Source: Scandinavium ludwigii_A
GTDB taxonomy: Bacteria > Pseudomonadota > Gammaproteobacteria > Enterobacterales > Enterobacteriaceae
Direction of reading: 5' to 3'
Length of the DNA stretch: 64,000 nucleotides
NCBI GenBank assembly: GCA_050516505.1
Contig: CP191518.1
Coordinates: 3,534,001-3,598,000 of the forward strand
Every line of letters starts with the position of its first letter. The first letter of the stretch is position 1. Shown piece after piece: positions 1 to 8,547 of this stretch. The notes under the pieces were generated by a model, which made no database searches, was not told the DNA's origin, and worked only from the letters and a program-made list of their open reading frames with translations. The position numbers were made by a program, and so were the translations under genes.

Positions 1-275
1 TCGGGCATTTGCGTCACCTGTGACACAAAGCGGCTATACCATTCGCTGCTGTGATGCTGGGTTTTTATCAGCACGAATGCCGTGAGTCCGAGTCCTAATT
101 TTTCTGCATCCAACAGCGCAACGCGTGCACGCAAAACACCGTCGTCTTCGAGGCGCTTCAGGCGTTTCCAGCAGGGCGTGGTGGTCAGATTAACGGCATC
201 GGCCAGCGCCTGCAAAGAGAGGGTGCAATCCTCCTGCAACAAGGCCAGCAACTTACGGTCAATTTTATCTATCAT
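1..275 (-). CDS. decR: Lrp/AsnC-family regulator DecR (5' part, cut by window edge)
   Basis: The first 91 codons of an Lrp/AsnC-type transcription factor run off the left edge. The visible part starts MIDKIDRKLLALLQEDCTLS and covers the N-terminal helix-turn-helix (about residues 3-55, with the recognition segment VNLTTTPCWKRLKRLEDDG) and the beginning of the ligand/oligomerisation domain. It is very close to E. coli DecR (formerly YbaO), a cysteine-responsive activator of cysteine-degrading genes. It is divergent from the cysteine desulfhydrase-like gene starting at 388, which is the expected target. The ATG at 273-275 is the start that gives the family N-terminus. Confidence 0.93.
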   Translation of the reverse strand, partial: MIDKIDRKLLALLQEDCTLSLQALADAVNLTTTPCWKRLKRLEDDGVLRARVALLDAEKLGLGLTAFVLIKTQHHSSEWYSRFVSQVTQMP

Positions 276-287
276 TAGCGACCCATG

Positions 288-302
288 GAGAAAATTATTC
301 TC
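288..302. promoter_or_regulatory. Palindrome in the decR-cdsH intergenic region, candidate DecR operator
   Basis: A 15-bp inverted repeat, GAGAA-N5-TTCTC, lies 13 bp upstream of the decR start and 86 bp upstream of cdsH. Lrp-family proteins bind short AT-centred palindromes of about this size, and the two flanking genes are a known regulator-target pair in Salmonella. Assignment to DecR is inference from position and shape. Confidence 0.45.
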
Positions 303-387
303 TCTTAATTGTATTTCAAAGGCTATATAGCAACAATTTTTTCCGTGCTTTCCGTTAAGCTGGGCACAAAATGACAAACAGGACGTA

Positions 388-1440
388 ATGATGAACAGCA
401 CCTGGATAAAGCACGCCATCAGTGAGATTAACGCCGACTACCAGCGCTCTGCGGACACGCACCTGATTCGCCTGACGCTGCCCGCCTTCCCCGGCATTCA
501 GCTCTACCTGAAAGATGAAAGCACGCACCCCACCGGCAGCCTTAAGCACCGCCTGGCGCGCTCACTGTTTTTATACGGTTTGTGCAACGGCTGGATCAAA
601 GAAGGCACCACGATCATCGAAGCCTCGTCAGGATCGACGGCGGTTTCCGAAGCCTATTTTGCGCGCCTGCTCGGCCTGCCGTTTATCGCCGTAATGCCAT
701 CCTGCACCGCGAAACGCAAAATTGAGCAAATCGAATTTTACGGCGGTCGCTGCCACTTTGTGCAAAGCGCCTGCGAAATCTACGAAGCGTCTGAAAGGCT
801 GGCCCGCGAGCTGAACGGTCATTATATGGATCAATTCACCTACGCCGAACGCGCGACTGACTGGCGCGGAAATAATAACATCGCCGACAGCATTTTCCGC
901 CAGATGCAGCACGAGCCGAACCCGGTTCCGGCGCATATCGTGATGAGCGCTGGCACCGGCGGCACGTCGGCGACCATTGGACGTTATATTCGCTGCCAGG
1001 GTTACGACACGCAGCTGACGGTGGTTGACCCACAGAACTCGGTATTTATGGACTACTGGCAGCAGCGGGACGCAACACTGCGCAGCCCGGTCGGCAGCAA
1101 AATTGAAGGGATTGGTCGTCCGCGTGTCGAGCCGTCGTTCATTCCTGACGTGGTCGATAACATGCTGCGTGTACCGGATGCGGCGAGTGTCGTCACCGCG
1201 CATTGGCTGGAAACGCAACTGGGCCGCAAAGTGGGTGCTTCAACAGGCACAAATATGTGGGGCGCGTTACAGCTTGCCGCACAGATGCACAGCGCGGGTC
1301 AGAAAGGATCGATTGTGACACTGCTGTGCGACAGCGGTGAACGCTATCTCGAAACCTACTACAACCCGCAATGGGTCGCGACGAACATTGGCGAGCTTGC
1401 ACCGTGGCAGGTTGCGCTTTCAGAGCTTATCGGGCAGTAA
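388..1440 (+). CDS. cdsH: PLP-dependent cysteine desulfhydrase CdsH (cysteine synthase fold)
   Basis: A 350-residue fold-type II PLP enzyme of the cysteine synthase / cystathionine beta-synthase family. The PLP lysine is K53 in HPTGSLKHR, the substrate loop is SSGST at 80-84, and the phosphate-binding glycine loop is GTGGT at 189-193. Salmonella has the same gene next to the decR homologue, where it was described as the cysteine desulfhydrase CdsH, which breaks down excess L-cysteine to pyruvate, ammonia and sulfide. E. coli K-12 lacks it between decR and cof. Two in-frame ATGs (388 and 391) follow a GGA Shine-Dalgarno at 381-383; spacing slightly favours 391. Divergence from decR suggests cysteine-induced control. 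A biosynthetic O-acetylserine role is less likely given this context. Confidence 0.85.
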   Translation: MMNSTWIKHAISEINADYQRSADTHLIRLTLPAFPGIQLYLKDESTHPTGSLKHRLARSLFLYGLCNGWIKEGTTIIEASSGSTAVSEAYFARLLGLPFIAVMPSCTAKRKIEQIEFYGGRCHFVQSACEIYEASERLARELNGHYMDQFTYAERATDWRGNNNIADSIFRQMQHEPNPVPAHIVMSAGTGGTSATIGRYIRCQGYDTQLTVVDPQNSVFMDYWQQRDATLRSPVGSKIEGIGRPRVEPSFIPDVVDNMLRVPDAASVVTAHWLETQLGRKVGASTGTNMWGALQLAAQMHSAGQKGSIVTLLCDSGERYLETYYNPQWVATNIGELAPWQVALSELIGQ

Positions 1441-1454
1441 TTAACGAACGCAGA

Positions 1455-1490
1455 AAAGAAAAAAGCCAGACATCATAGGATATCTGGCTT
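1455..1490 (-). terminator. Intrinsic terminator downstream of cof
   Basis: An 8-bp stem AAGCCAGA/TCTGGCTT (1463-1470 with 1483-1490) is followed on the minus strand by a T-rich run. It lies between the convergent ends of cdsH and cof, so it ends cof transcription and may also serve cdsH. Confidence 0.75.
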
Positions 1491-1506
1491 GCCGGAAGGG
1501 TCTCAT

Positions 1507-2325
1507 TCATTCGGGGGAATAAGGGAGATGTGGGGAATCCAGCCAATGCGTCAAAAAGTGGGACACCGCCTGATTCTGGCAATGTCCGATAACCGGTAAG
1601 TGCGGGAGTGCCGCTTTCAGCTGCGGCATGGCGTTGCCCATAATCAGGCCTTGGCCAACGGATCCCAGCATTTCGCTGTCGTTCATCGCGTCACCAAATG
1701 CCATACAGTCTGCCATGGTCATGCCGAGATGGGTGCTGAGCGTCGCCAGCGCTGACCCTTTATTGCTGCCGACGGGCAGCACTTCCAGGCACTCGAACGC
1801 AGAAAAGGTCAGATGCGCGCGGGAACCTAACGCCTCATTGAGCTGGATCCGCAAGCGGCTGAGATCGTCATGATCGCCACAGAAACAGATCTTGGTGACG
1901 TCATGGGCTGGCAGGCGTTTGAAATCACAGAGCTGATAACGGAACCCGCTATAAACGTGCGCCTGGAGCATGTCCGGAATATCTCTGTCTGTCAGCCAAC
2001 CGCTGTCGTTAAACACATGCATGCTGGCCTGCGTATCCCAGTGGCTATGCAGAACAAGGTCTGCCACGTCGGGAGCCAGATCGCTACGGTGCAGCACATC
2101 GCCTTCCAGAGAATGAATGCGCGTTCCGTTACCCGTGATTAAAAAAGCATCGAGTGAGAAGTTACCAATCAGATGGCGCATTTCGAGAACATGGCGGCCG
2201 GTGGCAAACGTCAGGGTAATGTCCCGTTCGTGCAGACGCTTCAGCGTACTTAACGTTTGTTCACCCAGACGATGGTCGGGCATCAACAACGTCCCATCCA
2301 TATCAAATGCAGCCAGTCGTGCCAT
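1507..2325 (-). CDS. cof: HAD-family phosphatase Cof
   Basis: A 272-residue haloacid dehalogenase superfamily phosphatase of the Cof type. The catalytic motif is DMDGT near the N-terminus (nucleophile D8, acid D10), followed by a C2 cap and the metal-binding GDAMND motif near residue 217. E. coli Cof hydrolyses 4-amino-2-methyl-5-hydroxymethylpyrimidine diphosphate, a thiamine precursor, along with other sugar and cofactor phosphates. The sequence matches E. coli Cof over its whole length, ending in the same HLPYSPE tail. It is cytoplasmic and divergent from ybaE. Nothing unusual was seen. Confidence 0.95.
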   Translation of the reverse strand: MARLAAFDMDGTLLMPDHRLGEQTLSTLKRLHERDITLTFATGRHVLEMRHLIGNFSLDAFLITGNGTRIHSLEGDVLHRSDLAPDVADLVLHSHWDTQASMHVFNDSGWLTDRDIPDMLQAHVYSGFRYQLCDFKRLPAHDVTKICFCGDHDDLSRLRIQLNEALGSRAHLTFSAFECLEVLPVGSNKGSALATLSTHLGMTMADCMAFGDAMNDSEMLGSVGQGLIMGNAMPQLKAALPHLPVIGHCQNQAVSHFLTHWLDSPHLPYSPE

Positions 2326-2438
2326 GTTCTTCCCCGGAAGTGTGATGAGTGTCGCTTGTGTGAAAGTATCGCCTGAGATATACGGAAGGAATAGTGAATG
2401 ATTAAATTTTATTGTTCCGGGTTTTCAGGTGAACGACG

Positions 2439-4142
2439 ATGCGCCAACTCAACAGACTTAACCAGTTTCAACGATTGTGGCAGCCCTCTTCCGGCGCGCC
2501 TCAGCTAATTACCGTCGCCGAACTGGCGGAGCGCTGTTTTTGCAGCGATCGGCATGTGCGTACACTTTTACGTCAGGCACAGGATGCCGGCTGGCTAAGC
2601 TGGCAAGCTCAGTCAGGCCGTGGAAAGCGCGGAACGCTGACGTTTCACGTCACGCCTGAGACGCTGCGCAACGAAATGATGGAGCAAGCGCTTACGCTCG
2701 GCCAACAGCAGAATGCACTGGAGCTGGCGCAGCTCGCGGCTCCGGAGTTACGCGCCCTGCTGCATCCGTTTTTCGGCGGCCAGTGGCAGAACAACACGCC
2801 GACACTGCGTATTCCCTACTATCGTCCCCTCGAACCGCTGCACCCAGGGTTTCTGCCCGGGCGTGCGGAGCAACATCTGGCAGGACAAATTTTTTCCGGC
2901 CTGACTCGCTTTCATCAAAATACCGCCGAGCCGCTCGGCGATTTGGCCCATCACTGGGAAGTATCGGCCGATGGTTTACGCTGGCACTTTTACATCCGTT
3001 CCACGCTGCACTGGCACAATGGCGATCCGGTTGATACCGCGCAGCTGCATCGGCGTCTGGAAATGTTGCTGGCGGAGCCCGCTCTGAGGACGCTATTCGC
3101 CAGCGTGCAGCGCATCGAAATCACTCACGCGCAGTGCCTGACCTTTACGCTGATCAAGCCTGACTTCTGGCTGGCGCATCGACTGGCCAGCTATTGCAGC
3201 GTGCTGGCACATCCAGATGACCCGACCATCGGTACCGGGCCGTTCCGGCTGAAAATTTTCGAACCTGAACTCGTACGACTCGAAAGCCATAATCGCTACC
3301 ATCTGACGCATCCGCTATTACAGGCCATTGAATACTGGATAACGCCGCAGCTGTTCGAGCAGGATTTGGGCACCAGCTGCCGTCACCCGGTGCAACTGGC
3401 CATTGGCGAAGCGGACGACCTGAGGAAACTCCGGCTGGTGAGCGACAGTATTAGCCTCGGTTTTTGCTACCTGACGCTGCGTAAAAGTGCCGCGCTTACC
3501 ACGCCTCAGGCGCAAAAACTGATTACCCTCATTCATCGGACATCACTGATGCAGACGCTGCCGCTGGATGAAAACCTGATTACGCCGAGCCAGGAACTGC
3601 TGCCAGGTTGGGAAATTCCGTTGGCAGAAGACGCAGAATCTGTAACCTTCCCGGCGGAATTGACGCTCATCTACCATTTGCCGGTTGAACTTCACACCAT
3701 GGCCGAACAGCTTCGCCAGGCGCTGAAAAAACAGGGCTGTGAACTGACGGTTATTTTTCATGATGCCAAAACCTGGGATGGCTGCCCGCATCTGGCGAAA
3801 GCGGATTTAGTGATGGGCGACAGGTTGATTGGCGACACGCCTGAATATACGCTCGAGCAATGGCTGCGATGCGATCCACTGTGGCCACATACGCTGAGCC
3901 CGGCACAGTACGCCCATCTTCAGGCAACGCTTGATGGGGTGCAGACCCAGAAAAACCCACAGTCACGCCATGCGGCCCTGCAAAGCGTTTTCCATCATTT
4001 GATGGAGGCGGCCGTGCTGACCCCTCTGTTTAACTATCAGTATAAAATCAGCGCCCCGCCGGGGGTCAACGGGATTCGCCTGAATGCCCGAGGCTGGTTT
4101 GATTTCACTGAAGCCTGGCTACCCGCCTCTACAAACACATAA
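2439..4142 (+). CDS. ybaE: SgrR-like regulator/solute-binding protein YbaE
   Basis: A 567-residue protein of the SgrR type: an N-terminal winged-helix DNA-binding domain (about 15-110, motif TVAELAERCFCSDRHVRTLL) fused to a periplasmic-binding-protein-like domain of the SBP_bac_5 family (about 150-560). It has no signal peptide, so the binding domain acts in the cytoplasm as a ligand sensor. It is the E. coli YbaE homologue by sequence and position (between cof and queC). SgrR itself activates a sugar-phosphate stress RNA, but the target of YbaE is not known to me. The start at 2439 matches the E. coli N-terminus. Confidence 0.92.
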   Translation: MRQLNRLNQFQRLWQPSSGAPQLITVAELAERCFCSDRHVRTLLRQAQDAGWLSWQAQSGRGKRGTLTFHVTPETLRNEMMEQALTLGQQQNALELAQLAAPELRALLHPFFGGQWQNNTPTLRIPYYRPLEPLHPGFLPGRAEQHLAGQIFSGLTRFHQNTAEPLGDLAHHWEVSADGLRWHFYIRSTLHWHNGDPVDTAQLHRRLEMLLAEPALRTLFASVQRIEITHAQCLTFTLIKPDFWLAHRLASYCSVLAHPDDPTIGTGPFRLKIFEPELVRLESHNRYHLTHPLLQAIEYWITPQLFEQDLGTSCRHPVQLAIGEADDLRKLRLVSDSISLGFCYLTLRKSAALTTPQAQKLITLIHRTSLMQTLPLDENLITPSQELLPGWEIPLAEDAESVTFPAELTLIYHLPVELHTMAEQLRQALKKQGCELTVIFHDAKTWDGCPHLAKADLVMGDRLIGDTPEYTLEQWLRCDPLWPHTLSPAQYAHLQATLDGVQTQKNPQSRHAALQSVFHHLMEAAVLTPLFNYQYKISAPPGVNGIRLNARGWFDFTEAWLPASTNT

Positions 4143-4217
4143 AGCACGTGTTGTAGCTGGTGGACGCCGCCCTCAAACGCTACCATAGCGTTTTCTTCAA
4201 TATTGACAGGATTTGCT

Positions 4218-4913
4218 ATGAAACGCGCCGTTGTGGTCTTTAGCGGAGGCCAGGACTCCACGACTTGCCTGGTTCAGGCTTTACAGCAGTATGACGAAGT
4301 GCACTGCGTGACGTTTGATTATGGCCAGCGCCATCGCGCGGAAATCGACGTCGCACGTGAACTGGCGCTGAAACTCGGTGCGCGTGCGCATAAGGTGCTG
4401 GACGTTACGCTGCTTAACGAACTGGCAGTCAGCAGCCTCACCCGCGACAGCATTCCGGTCCCGGACTACGAACCGGAAGCCAACGGTATTCCGAATACCT
4501 TCGTGCCGGGGCGCAACATTCTGTTTCTGACCCTGACCGCGATCTATGCCTATCAGGTCAAAGCGGAAGCGGTGATCACCGGGGTGTGCGAAACCGACTT
4601 CTCCGGCTATCCCGATTGCCGGGATGAGTTCGTAAAAGCCCTCAACCACGCAGTGAATCTCGGTATGGCGAAAGAGATCCGCTTCGAAACGCCTCTGATG
4701 TGGATAGACAAAGCAGAAACTTGGGCGCTCGCAGATTACTGGGGCCATCTTGATATGGTTCGTAGCGAAACCCTCACCTGCTATAACGGCATTAAAGGCG
4801 ATGGCTGTGGCCACTGCGCTGCCTGCACGCTTCGCGCCAATGGGCTGAATCATTATCTGGCCGACAAAACTGGCGTCATGGCGGCATTAAAAGCAAAAAC
4901 CGGTCTTCAGTAA
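4218..4913 (+). CDS. queC: 7-cyano-7-deazaguanine synthase QueC
   Basis: A 231-residue enzyme that converts 7-carboxy-7-deazaguanine to preQ0 using ATP and ammonia, in queuosine tRNA modification. The PP-loop ATP motif is SGGQDS at 9-14. A C-terminal zinc site is formed by C188, C197, C200 and C203. The start at 4218 is chosen over an in-frame ATG 15 bases upstream because an ACAGG ribosome site lies 7 bases before it and the protein then matches E. coli. The later steps of the pathway, tgt and queA, are 44 kb away in the same window. Confidence 0.97.
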   Translation: MKRAVVVFSGGQDSTTCLVQALQQYDEVHCVTFDYGQRHRAEIDVARELALKLGARAHKVLDVTLLNELAVSSLTRDSIPVPDYEPEANGIPNTFVPGRNILFLTLTAIYAYQVKAEAVITGVCETDFSGYPDCRDEFVKALNHAVNLGMAKEIRFETPLMWIDKAETWALADYWGHLDMVRSETLTCYNGIKGDGCGHCAACTLRANGLNHYLADKTGVMAALKAKTGLQ

Positions 4914-4921
4914 GAGCAAAC

Positions 4922-4949
4922 TCCCCGGCGGCATTCTGCGTGCCGGGGT
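4922..4949 (+). terminator. Hairpin between convergent queC and fadM
   Basis: A 7-bp GC-rich stem CCCCGGC/GCCGGGG (4923-4929 with 4942-4948) sits just after the queC stop. The following bases are only moderately T-rich, so it may act in both directions at modest efficiency. Confidence 0.55.
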
Positions 4950-4962
4950 TCATTTCGGTAAT

Positions 4963-5361
4963 TTATTCAACCATCTCTTCCAGGTGAGCGCGAAGTTCGC
5001 CCTCCAGCGGCAACGCTTTTTGTGTTTTCAGATCGATACACACGAACGTAATCTGCGCATCTGCCACCACTTCGCCTTCAGGCTCCAGTGTCACGACCTG
5101 GCTTAGCACGCCGCTTTTGCCGTTCAGTTGCTGCACCTTGCTGGTAACCGTCAGCAGGTCGCCCAGTACCGCCGGACGACGATAATTGATGTTGATGTTC
5201 ACCACGACGAACGCGATGTGGTGCTGGCTCATCCATTGAAAGCCCGCGCTGCTTTCCAGCCCGTCCCAGCGAGCCTCTTCGAGGAACTCAAGGTAGCGAG
5301 CATTATTAACGTGTTGATAAACATCCAGGTGATATCCACGAACTTTAATTTGGGTCTGCAT
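4963..5361 (-). CDS. fadM: Long-chain acyl-CoA thioesterase FadM
   Basis: A 132-residue single hotdog-fold thioesterase of the 4-hydroxybenzoyl-CoA thioesterase/YbgC type, close to E. coli FadM (YbaW). The family motif DVYQHVNNARY carries the catalytic D13 with H17 and N19. FadM releases fatty acids from long-chain acyl-CoAs, such as the 3,5-tetradecadienoyl-CoA formed during oleate oxidation, and is controlled by FadR in E. coli. No FadR site was identified here. It is transcribed alone toward queC. Confidence 0.95.
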   Translation of the reverse strand: MQTQIKVRGYHLDVYQHVNNARYLEFLEEARWDGLESSAGFQWMSQHHIAFVVVNININYRRPAVLGDLLTVTSKVQQLNGKSGVLSQVVTLEPEGEVVADAQITFVCIDLKTQKALPLEGELRAHLEEMVE

Positions 5362-5460
5362 AGCGCAATAGCCTTTGTTATTTATAGAGTCAGAGGTCGC
5401 ACACTGGTACGACCTCTTCAGTCTGGCATTTTTTTGCTACTGTGCAAACTCTCCCTGGGG

Positions 5461-5832
5461 TCAGAGCATCAGATGTGAAAGATTTCTTTCGACAAGCGCA
5501 CCGCCCATACCCGGCACCTGACGTAAATCGTCAATGGCTTTGAAGGGACCGTATTCTTCACGATAACTGACAATAGCCTGAGCTTTCTTCAGCCCTACGC
5601 CATTCATCACCCGGGCCAGCTCGTCAGCGCTGGCGGTGTTGATACTGACCTTATCGCCGGCACTTTGGTTTGCTGTGGCAGACTCGTTGAGTTTTTCAGG
5701 GTTCGTAGAGGCTGCTGCGGATTTGGCGTCCACAGGGGGTTTACCTGCCGCCGTGGCAGCCAGAGCGTGAGAACCGATACCTGAGATGGCGAGAGTAAGA
5801 ACGAGAAGTACTGTTTTGATTCCTGATTTCAT
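5461..5832 (-). CDS. ybaV: ComEA-like helix-hairpin-helix protein YbaV
   Basis: A 123-residue protein with an N-terminal signal peptide (cleavage expected near GSHALAA, residues 21-27), a low-complexity Ala/Ser/Lys-rich linker, and a C-terminal ComEA-type helix-hairpin-helix domain (about 62-122: VSINTASADELARVMNGVGL onward). This domain in ComEA binds double-stranded DNA in the periplasm during DNA uptake. It is homologous to E. coli YbaV and sits between fadM and ppiD as there. A role in DNA uptake or DNA use as nutrient is inference. Confidence 0.92.
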   Translation of the reverse strand: MKSGIKTVLLVLTLAISGIGSHALAATAAGKPPVDAKSAAASTNPEKLNESATANQSAGDKVSINTASADELARVMNGVGLKKAQAIVSYREEYGPFKAIDDLRQVPGMGGALVERNLSHLML

Positions 5833-5911
5833 GCTGTATCTCCTTGTGTGTTGACAGCGACGTCACGATAACCAGAGGGAGAAAACAGTACAAAGGGCAG
5901 ATTTCAAAATT

Positions 5912-5938
5912 GGAAAAGGCCGCGAAAGCGGCCTTTAA
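5912..5938 (-). terminator. Intrinsic terminator after ppiD
   Basis: A perfect 9-bp stem AAAGGCCGC with a GAAA/TTTC tetraloop (5915-5935) lies 45 bases after the ppiD stop and is followed on the minus strand by T-rich sequence. Confidence 0.8.
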
Positions 5939-5979
5939 ATATTGCAGTGCGTTACGAAATTCTGCGAGCGTGCTCGACG

Positions 5980-7854
5980 TTATTGCTGTTGTTCAGCGAT
6001 GTCGCCCAGCTTGATCTTCGCTTCTTTACGCAGGTTTGCCATCAGTGCTTCGAAAGCCACCTGGGCATTGTTCTGGGTGATCCCCTGAACCATCGCTTTC
6101 TTCTGTGCTTCCGGCATGGTGCCGTCTTTCACTTCGTCCAGCGACAGAATAACAACGTTACCCTGCATGTCAGAACCGACACCGTAGCTCGCTTTGTCTT
6201 TCTGCGGCAGTGGCAGCGTAAACGCGGTCTGGCTCAGCGGATCCTGACCGGTACGGCTCAGGGTCTTCGCTTCACCAAAGCTCAGGTTCGCCGCTTTCAT
6301 CGCGTCGTCGCCCTTACCCGCTTTCAGGTCAGCCAGCAGCTTCGCTGCGGTGATGTTCGCCTGCTGCACCGCTTTGGTGTGCTTGACGATGTCCGTCACC
6401 TGCGCTTTCACTTCCGCCAGAGGTTTGACCGCTTCCGCTTTATGCTCGCTAACACGCAGCACGAACGCACGGTCGCCATCGACGGTAATGATGTCAGAGT
6501 TGCTACCCGGGGTGCCGTTTTGACCCACCAGACCGCCATCAAAGATAGCGTCAGATACCGGTTTGAAATTCAACTCGGCTGGCAGATTGTCGTGGCCAAA
6601 CCAGCCAGTTTCGACCGCTTTAACGCCGGAAACCTGCTCTGCACCCGCCAGGGATTCGTTATCGTTGCTTGCCGCATCGCTCACTTTCTGCTGCAGAGCA
6701 TAGAAAGCGTCCAGCGCTTTTTCCTGCTTCACTTTCGCGGCGATATCGTCATGAACTTCAGCCAGCGGCTTAACTTTCGCGGACTGAACGTCATCAAGAC
6801 GCGCGACCAGGAAGCCGACGGAAGATTTGATCACACCTGACAGCTGACCTTTATCTTTCAGACCGGCATTTTTCAGCTCTTCCGGCGTGGTAGACGCTTC
6901 CAGCCAGCCCATGTCGCCGCCATTTTTGGCAGAGATAATGTCGGTGGATTTCGCTTTCGCCACGTCAGCAAAGTTCGCGCCTTTGTTGATTTCATCCAGC
7001 GCCGCTTTTGCATCTGCTTCGGTTTTGGTCTGAATCACGCTGTAGCGTACGCGCTGCGGCTGAGTGTATTGATCCTGGTGCTGATCGTAATATGACTGGA
7101 TGTCGTTTTCAGATGCGGTTTCCTGCATCGCCGCGGCGTCCAGCTTGATGTAGCTGACGCGGAACTGCTCCGGCGCAACAAATTCATTCTTGTGCTGCTC
7201 GTAGTAGCTGGTGATTTCCTGATCGCTCACCTGCTGCTTCGCCGCCAGGGCGTTCACATCAAGCGTTGCTTCGCGCACGACGCGCTGCTGGGAAACCAGT
7301 GAAGCCAGTTCGTCCGTTTCGCCCGGAAGCATGAACTCGGAACCTACGATGGCGTTGATCAGCTGTTGAGTCACCAACTGGTTACGCAGCGCCTGCGCGT
7401 ACTGGTCAGTCGTCATGCCCATCTGGCCTACGATACCGCTGAAACGCTGGTTATCGAATTTGCCATTCGCCTGGAACGCCTGAGTTTCGAAAATCGCCTG
7501 TTTCACCTGCGCATCGCTGATGCCAAGGTTCAGGTGTTTCGCATACTGGTCGAGAAGGGATTCGTCGATAAGACGGTTGAGCACCTGCTGACGCATGGTT
7601 TTCATGTAGTTTTCGTTGGAAGCCAGTTCAGAGAACTGATCGCCCAACTGCTGCTGCATGCGATTTCGCTCGCTGGCAACGGCATTTTCATATTGTGCGC
7701 GGCCTATTTCTTGGCCATTCACTTTCGCGGCGTATTCTTTGGTTCCGCCAATCAGGTAGCTGCTCACGCCGGTCAAAATGAACGACACGATAATGATACC
7801 GAAAATAATCTTGAGCACGACACTATTGGCTGCCGTACGTAAGGAGTCCATCAT
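5980..7854 (-). CDS. ppiD: Periplasmic folding chaperone PpiD
   Basis: A 624-residue inner-membrane-anchored chaperone. One N-terminal transmembrane helix (about residues 16-34, IIFGIIIVSFILTGVSSYLI) leads to a SurA-like N-domain, a parvulin-type domain (roughly 265-355) and a long C-terminal region. It acts at the periplasmic exit of the SecYEG translocon and helps newly exported proteins fold; the parvulin domain of E. coli PpiD has little or no isomerase activity. The ATG at 7854 gives the E. coli N-terminus MMDSLRTAAN; an upstream in-frame codon at 7905 would add 17 unlikely residues. In E. coli it is under Cpx and sigma-32 influence. Confidence 0.96.
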   Translation of the reverse strand: MMDSLRTAANSVVLKIIFGIIIVSFILTGVSSYLIGGTKEYAAKVNGQEIGRAQYENAVASERNRMQQQLGDQFSELASNENYMKTMRQQVLNRLIDESLLDQYAKHLNLGISDAQVKQAIFETQAFQANGKFDNQRFSGIVGQMGMTTDQYAQALRNQLVTQQLINAIVGSEFMLPGETDELASLVSQQRVVREATLDVNALAAKQQVSDQEITSYYEQHKNEFVAPEQFRVSYIKLDAAAMQETASENDIQSYYDQHQDQYTQPQRVRYSVIQTKTEADAKAALDEINKGANFADVAKAKSTDIISAKNGGDMGWLEASTTPEELKNAGLKDKGQLSGVIKSSVGFLVARLDDVQSAKVKPLAEVHDDIAAKVKQEKALDAFYALQQKVSDAASNDNESLAGAEQVSGVKAVETGWFGHDNLPAELNFKPVSDAIFDGGLVGQNGTPGSNSDIITVDGDRAFVLRVSEHKAEAVKPLAEVKAQVTDIVKHTKAVQQANITAAKLLADLKAGKGDDAMKAANLSFGEAKTLSRTGQDPLSQTAFTLPLPQKDKASYGVGSDMQGNVVILSLDEVKDGTMPEAQKKAMVQGITQNNAQVAFEALMANLRKEAKIKLGDIAEQQQ

Positions 7855-8002
7855 GGTGTAACAACGCTCCGCTGTAGGTGACTGTATCCTCGCACAGCAT
7901 ACCATGAGAGCGGCTGCACGTGAGGGGGTATTTTGACAAGAAACGAGGGTTATTGTCAGCCCACAACTCGCCTAAAGTCGCATAAAGTCAGGCTAAAGAA
8001 AC

Positions 8003-8031
8003 AAAAAAGGCACATCTGATGATGCGCCCTT
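8003..8031 (-). terminator. Intrinsic terminator after hupB
   Basis: The minus strand forms a 7-bp stem GGCGCAT/ATGTGCC (one G-U pair) with a 6-base loop, followed by six T residues. It lies 34 bases after the hupB stop. Confidence 0.8.
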
Positions 8032-8064
8032 GTACTTTGTCACATTCCCTGAACGGGAAAGCGA

Positions 8065-8337
8065 TCAGTTTACCGCGTCTTTCAGTGCTTTACCTGCACG
8101 GAAACCTGGCACTTTGGCAGCAGCGATGGTGATCTCTTTACCTGTTTGCGGGTTGCGACCAGTACGGGCAGCACGCTCTTTAACAGCAAAAGTACCAAAA
8201 CCAACCAGTGCAACGTCATCCCCGGACTGCAGAGACTCGGTAACAGAAGCGATTAAAGCGTCTAACGCACGTCCAGCAGCAGCTTTAGAGATATCCGCAC
8301 CTGCAGCAATTTTGTCAATCAGTTGAGATTTATTCAC
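8065..8337 (-). CDS. hupB: DNA-binding protein HU-beta
   Basis: A 90-residue histone-like HU protein, beta subunit. The HU signature GFGTFAVKERAARTGRNPQT (about 46-65) with the DNA-intercalating proline arm is intact. It forms homo- or heterodimers with HU-alpha and bends and compacts nucleoid DNA. The start is a GTG (8335-8337), as in E. coli hupB, after a GAGAGGAAGAGA ribosome-binding region. It stands alone between lon and ppiD with terminators on both sides. Confidence 0.97.
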   Translation of the reverse strand: MNKSQLIDKIAAGADISKAAAGRALDALIASVTESLQSGDDVALVGFGTFAVKERAARTGRNPQTGKEITIAAAKVPGFRAGKALKDAVN

Positions 8338-8477
8338 TATTCTCTTCCTCTCTTTATAATTTATATCGCACTGGAATCCTTCGCAATGCGACGGCGCAGC
8401 AGTTATATCAGGAGTGTCATGCCCTTACAACACCCGTTGTATATGACATACCCAACCAGCAATCTAAATTAGCTATA

Positions 8478-8517
8478 CAAAAAAAGGCTGGCAAGTGCGA
8501 AATCACCTACCAGCCCC
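8478..8517 (-). terminator. Intrinsic terminator after lon
   Basis: The minus strand carries a stem GGCTGG/CCAGCC (8510-8515 with 8486-8491), extended inside by AGGTG/CACTT, followed by seven T residues. It lies in the 210-bp lon-hupB gap, which also holds the hupB promoter region. Confidence 0.85.
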
Positions 8518-8547
8518 GTTTTTATTAGCGCTATTTGCGCGATGTCA

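Noticed and set aside
4143..4217. Possible preQ1 riboswitch before queC
   Set aside because: The 75-base gap lacks a preQ1 aptamer-like stem-loop with an A-rich tail; such control is not expected in enterobacteria.
5947..6840. Open frame of 297 codons on the plus strand
   Set aside because: It is antisense to ppiD, and its composition mirrors the ppiD codon pattern. No ribosome site or family resemblance.
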